DNA from: an uncultured Bacteroidota bacterium
GTDB taxonomy: Bacteria > Bacteroidota > Bacteroidia > Chitinophagales > Chitinophagaceae
Direction of reading: 5' to 3'
Assembly (NCBI GenBank): GCA_903912435.1
Contig: CAIWHI010000714.1
Location: 1 to 7,828 of the forward strand
Length of the DNA stretch: 7,828 nucleotides
This document shows, in pieces, positions 5,140 to 7,828 of this stretch (position 1 is its first letter; every line of letters starts with the position of its first letter). The notes below the pieces were generated by a model that made no database searches, was not told the DNA's origin, and worked only from the letters and a program-made list of their open reading frames with translations. The position numbers and the translations under genes were made by a program.

Positions 5140-6210
5140 CTACTTATTGAATATTTTATTCATTGAATCATCAGCGAAAGGTGAATAGATTATATCCATC
5201 ATCCTGTTTGCAACAAACGCCTTATAATGTACGTCGTAGAAATTATGCATATCCTTATTAAGATCATTTATTCCGGAAAAATCATATACATGATCTTTAC
5301 CGAATAATCCTTGCAAATATTTTAAGTCTGTTGTATCTAATTTCAATTGGTCATATGCCGGGCTAAAAACTATCTTAAAATTAGTTTTATGGTCTTTAAA
5401 TATCCTGTTCATATTATTCAGAAGTACCTTTTGAGCCGAATTAATATAGGGCTTATGATAATGCACTATTGTATCTCGCCCATAAAATATCTTATTTTTT
5501 ATCCTAACTTGATAATATTTTTCTTCATTTTCGCTTAGCATTTTATCAAACGAATAGTAGGTCAACTCATTTGATATTTTATCATAGGTAAATGTATCGC
5601 AATATATATTGTCAAACTTATCAATATTTGTCTTCTCTGTTTTTTTACTATTCACCGAAAGCATGTCTTTCGCCCATTTTTGTAAGAACTCAGGATCAAA
5701 AAAATCCTGCATGCATTCAAACTCAAAGGCGAAATAATTTTGTTCTGTAACCTTGTAGTGTGCAACATAAAGGTGGCCTTTCCTATTAGCTACCTTAATT
5801 AAAGACCATGGGTCAATAACAACTAATACATTTTTGATATCCATCTTTTCCTTATCCAAATAATTGAGCTTCCTCTCAACACCATATAATGTTTCGCCAC
5901 TAGCATCCCAATGAAAAATACCAGTATCCAGAATATGTTTAGCCCACTCTTTTTTTAAAAACATGAGTGATTTTGAATTACCAAGGATAAAAGAGGCGTA
6001 CTTATGATTCTTATAATTGTCTAAAAAATCATCAGTTGATCTACAGTCCCTATTTGCGGTCACATTCCCATTCACAGTAAGATTACCGGCCCAAAGCTTA
6101 GCATCATTACTATGATAAACCATTTTAAAGGGGTCGGTATAAAAATACATGCCTACAAGAATAAATAGTGGTGAAAGGAAAACCAATAACCTAACAATAA
6201 ATCGTTTCAT
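5140..6210 (-). CDS. Membrane-anchored SGNH/AlgJ-DltD-like O-acylation partner of the MBOAT protein
   Basis: This 356-residue protein has an N-terminal signal-anchor helix (about 5-24) and an extracytoplasmic domain. It is probably the partner that takes the acyl group exported by the neighbouring MBOAT enzyme and places it on a glycan or other acceptor, as AlgJ/AlgX, PatB or DltD do. The family signs are FILGNSKS at 74-81, a variant of the GDS block with Ser79 as the likely nucleophile (Asn78 replaces Asp), and NFYDVHY at 323-329, matching the D-x-H dyad (Asp326, His328) of AlgJ/AlgX-type proteins. NVLVVIDPW (127-135) and FKIVFSPAYD (278-287) look like core beta strands of the alpha/beta fold. 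The start ATG is 3 bases after the MBOAT stop (TAG AAA ATG), so the two are probably translationally coupled. Identity of the acyl group and acceptor is not visible. Overall sequence is diverged, so the function rests on motifs and the tight pairing. Confidence 0.68.
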   Translation of the reverse strand: MKRFIVRLLVFLSPLFILVGMYFYTDPFKMVYHSNDAKLWAGNLTVNGNVTANRDCRSTDDFLDNYKNHKYASFILGNSKSLMFLKKEWAKHILDTGIFHWDASGETLYGVERKLNYLDKEKMDIKNVLVVIDPWSLIKVANRKGHLYVAHYKVTEQNYFAFEFECMQDFFDPEFLQKWAKDMLSVNSKKTEKTNIDKFDNIYCDTFTYDKISNELTYYSFDKMLSENEEKYYQVRIKNKIFYGRDTIVHYHKPYINSAQKVLLNNMNRIFKDHKTNFKIVFSPAYDQLKLDTTDLKYLQGLFGKDHVYDFSGINDLNKDMHNFYDVHYKAFVANRMMDIIYSPFADDSMNKIFNK

Positions 6211-6213
6211 TTT

Positions 6214-7677
6214 CTAAAATTGGAAATAAATAAATTGATGCTTTTCAAAAACACCCAGATAATAAATAGCTAATACACCACCATAGTACATAGACCATCT
6301 TAATACCCAATGAATCTTATTGAAGTTATTCTTAAAGTCGAATTTAATTGAAACAAGATGGGCAATTTCCAAAAAAAGAATACACATAAAACATTCTCTT
6401 AAAATAATTAAGTTGGGAAGGTTTAAAAAGAATAGTTTCCTTGACCGAATTACCTGCAAAAATTCTGACGGAATACTCAATAGCTTACGCGAAATTAAAA
6501 GTGTGTCATGGATATTATTTGCTCTGAAAAATATCCAGGCATAAGTTACCAGAGTAAATGTAACTACTACATTTAATGTGTTATTCAGCCATTTTATTTT
6601 GTGAATATTTAATATTTCTATCACTTTATTTCTATATTTTGAAGTAAGCAATCCAAATATTAGATAAAACCCGTGCAAAGCCCCCCATACAATAAATGTC
6701 CAGTTGGCACCGTGCCAAAAACCACTGACTAAGAAAACAAAAAACAAGTTGAAGTAGGTTCTTTTTACAGAAACCCTGTTGCCACCGAGCGAAAAATATA
6801 AATAATCGCGAAACCATGTAGATAAGGATATATGCCAGCGTTTCCAAAATTCAGAAATGCTACGGGAATGGTAGGGCATATTGAAATTTGTCATTAGCTT
6901 AAATCCCATTACCCTTGCGGTTCCCAAGGCTATATCAGAATAACCCGAAAAATCACAAAATATTTGGAATGCAAAAAATATAGCCCCTATAGCAAGTGCT
7001 ATACCTGAATAGTTGCCGGGGTCATTAAAAACTGTATCTGTAGCACTTGCCAGTCTATCTGCTATCACCACTTTTTTAAACATACCCCACATTATCAACC
7101 GTAAACCCTCTACTGCATTAGAATAGGAAAAATATTTTTTTTCATGCATTTGTGGGAGTACATTTTGTGGGCGTTCAATAGGTCCGGCGACTAATTGCGG
7201 ATAAAACATCACATACAATGCATATATCCCAAAATGACGCTCCGCTTTCTGATTGCCTCTGTAAACCTCAATGGTATAACTCATAGCTTGGAAGGTATGA
7301 AAGGACAACCCAATGGGTAAAAGAATATTCAATAAAGGTACATGTGCAGGTAATTTGAGCAAGGATGACAATTCATTGAAATTTGCTGTAAAAAAGTTAT
7401 AATATTTAAAAAACGCCAACACTCCAACATTTGCAACAATACTCAATATTAGATAAAGCTTTTTGTTTTTGGGAATAGCTGTTTCTATCATGATACCTGC
7501 TATGTAATCAATGATAATAGTAAAAAAGAGAATAAGAATATATGCTGGTACAAATGCCATATAAAAATAGCAACTTGCCAACAATAACAGCACCCACCTT
7601 AATTTATGAGGAAGAATGAAAAATAAAATTGTTACTATAGGAAAAAATAATAAAAACTCTACGGAATCGAAAAGCAT
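6214..7677 (-). CDS. MBOAT family membrane O-acyltransferase (AlgI/DltB/PatA-like)
   Basis: This is a 487-residue polytopic inner-membrane protein that passes acyl groups across the membrane for O-acylation of exported or envelope glycans. The N-terminus MLFDSVEFLLFFPIV is characteristic of bacterial MBOATs and fixes the start. Family blocks in order are FFKYYNFF (89-96), PIGLSFHTFQAMSY (121-134), MFYPQLVAGPIERP (157-170), FQIFCDFSGYSDIALG (237-252), FNMPYHSRSISEFWKRWHIS (265-284) continuing LSTWFRDYLYFSLGGNR (285-301), and SGFWHGANWTFIVWGALHG (318-336). His322 in the WHGANW block is the conserved catalytic histidine; His282 is the second conserved histidine. The length is standard for AlgI/PatA-type proteins. 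It is the first gene of a two-gene minus-strand operon whose second product supplies the extracytoplasmic SGNH-like step. No alginate, D-alanine (dltA/C) or peptidoglycan genes are adjacent, so the substrate stays open. Confidence 0.95.
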   Translation of the reverse strand: MLFDSVEFLLFFPIVTILFFILPHKLRWVLLLLASCYFYMAFVPAYILILFFTIIIDYIAGIMIETAIPKNKKLYLILSIVANVGVLAFFKYYNFFTANFNELSSLLKLPAHVPLLNILLPIGLSFHTFQAMSYTIEVYRGNQKAERHFGIYALYVMFYPQLVAGPIERPQNVLPQMHEKKYFSYSNAVEGLRLIMWGMFKKVVIADRLASATDTVFNDPGNYSGIALAIGAIFFAFQIFCDFSGYSDIALGTARVMGFKLMTNFNMPYHSRSISEFWKRWHISLSTWFRDYLYFSLGGNRVSVKRTYFNLFFVFLVSGFWHGANWTFIVWGALHGFYLIFGLLTSKYRNKVIEILNIHKIKWLNNTLNVVVTFTLVTYAWIFFRANNIHDTLLISRKLLSIPSEFLQVIRSRKLFFLNLPNLIILRECFMCILFLEIAHLVSIKFDFKNNFNKIHWVLRWSMYYGGVLAIYYLGVFEKHQFIYFQF

Positions 7678-7697
7678 GCTTCAAAATTATTGTGTCA

Positions 7698-7728
7698 CGA
7701 AAGTAGGAACTATCATGTATTTTCCAAA
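7698..7728 (-). promoter_or_regulatory. Predicted promoter of the MBOAT-SGNH operon
   Basis: On the minus strand TTTG (7728-7725) is followed after exactly 19 bases by TACTTTCG (7705-7698), seven of eight matches to TAnnTTTG. Initiation near 7692 would leave a leader of about 15 bases before the ATG at 7677. A perfect TAATTTTG also occurs at 7689-7682, but it lies only four bases from the ATG and lacks a -33 partner. The remaining upstream DNA to 7828 is AT-rich and shows no gene. Confidence 0.42.
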
Positions 7729-7828
7729 TATTTTACTTGAAACAATATTTTTATAACCTTACGTCTTTTATTGTTAAACCCATTTATCTGGTGTGCAGTT
7801 CTTTCTTAGTAAAGTCTATTAATTTCAA

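Noticed and set aside
4899..5140. tRNA-Gly as an integration site for a mobile element
   Set aside because: No integrase is present and no repeat of the tRNA 3' end was seen downstream in the window.
7682..7689. Perfect TAATTTTG on the minus strand as the MBOAT promoter
   Set aside because: It lies four bases from the ATG and has no TTTG at the right distance; TACTTTCG with a TTTG 19 bases upstream fits better.

Overview
The window looks like chromosomal DNA of a Bacteroidota bacterium. The evidence is its AT-rich composition, the lack of clear Shine-Dalgarno sequences, three promoter-like pairs of the Bacteroidota type (TTTG, 19 bp, near-TAnnTTTG), and the protein types: a PorT-like outer-membrane barrel, a Sec-secreted lectin ending its signal peptide in FAQ, and an MBOAT/SGNH-like O-acylation pair. 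No taxon below phylum can be defended from the sequence.

Left end (1-1829). Positions 1 to about 157 on the minus strand read as an internal piece of what looks like a GH88/GH105-type unsaturated glycuronyl hydrolase that runs off the window. On the plus strand, from about 139 to 597, lies the C-terminal part of an outer-membrane beta-barrel protein. Both genes lack their N-termini and meet head to head around 137-150, so this is a rearrangement breakpoint or an assembly chimera. An acyltransferase-3 family membrane O-acyltransferase follows (762-1829). The 273-base gap after it carries two overlapping minus-strand reading frames that may be one frameshifted small membrane-protein gene.

Middle (2042-4798). 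A promoter leads into a secreted protein of 584 residues with three bulb-type (B-lectin) mannose-binding domains, a Thr-rich plus charged linker and a Lys/Glu/Ala-rich tail, closed by a hairpin terminator. Next come a two-helix DUF3592-like membrane protein and a 77-residue Cys-rich lipoprotein with its own promoter.

Right end (4882-7828). A tRNA-Gly(CCC) has a good -7 box and a strong terminator, but has C where nearly all tRNAs have U55. Converging on it from the right is a two-gene minus-strand operon: an MBOAT O-acyltransferase (7677-6214) and, 3 nt downstream, a membrane-anchored SGNH/AlgJ-DltD-like partner (6210-5140), with a promoter upstream at about 7698-7728. Such pairs move acyl groups across the inner membrane onto exported or cell-envelope glycans.

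Taken together the region concerns the cell surface: two independent O-acyl transfer systems (acyltransferase-3 and MBOAT+SGNH), a multivalent glycan-binding protein, a barrel protein and a possible polysaccharide-degrading enzyme. I see no defence system, integrase, insertion sequence or CRISPR array, and no convincing undescribed multi-gene system. The most unusual points are the double-truncation junction, the atypical tRNA T-loop and the lectin's architecture.
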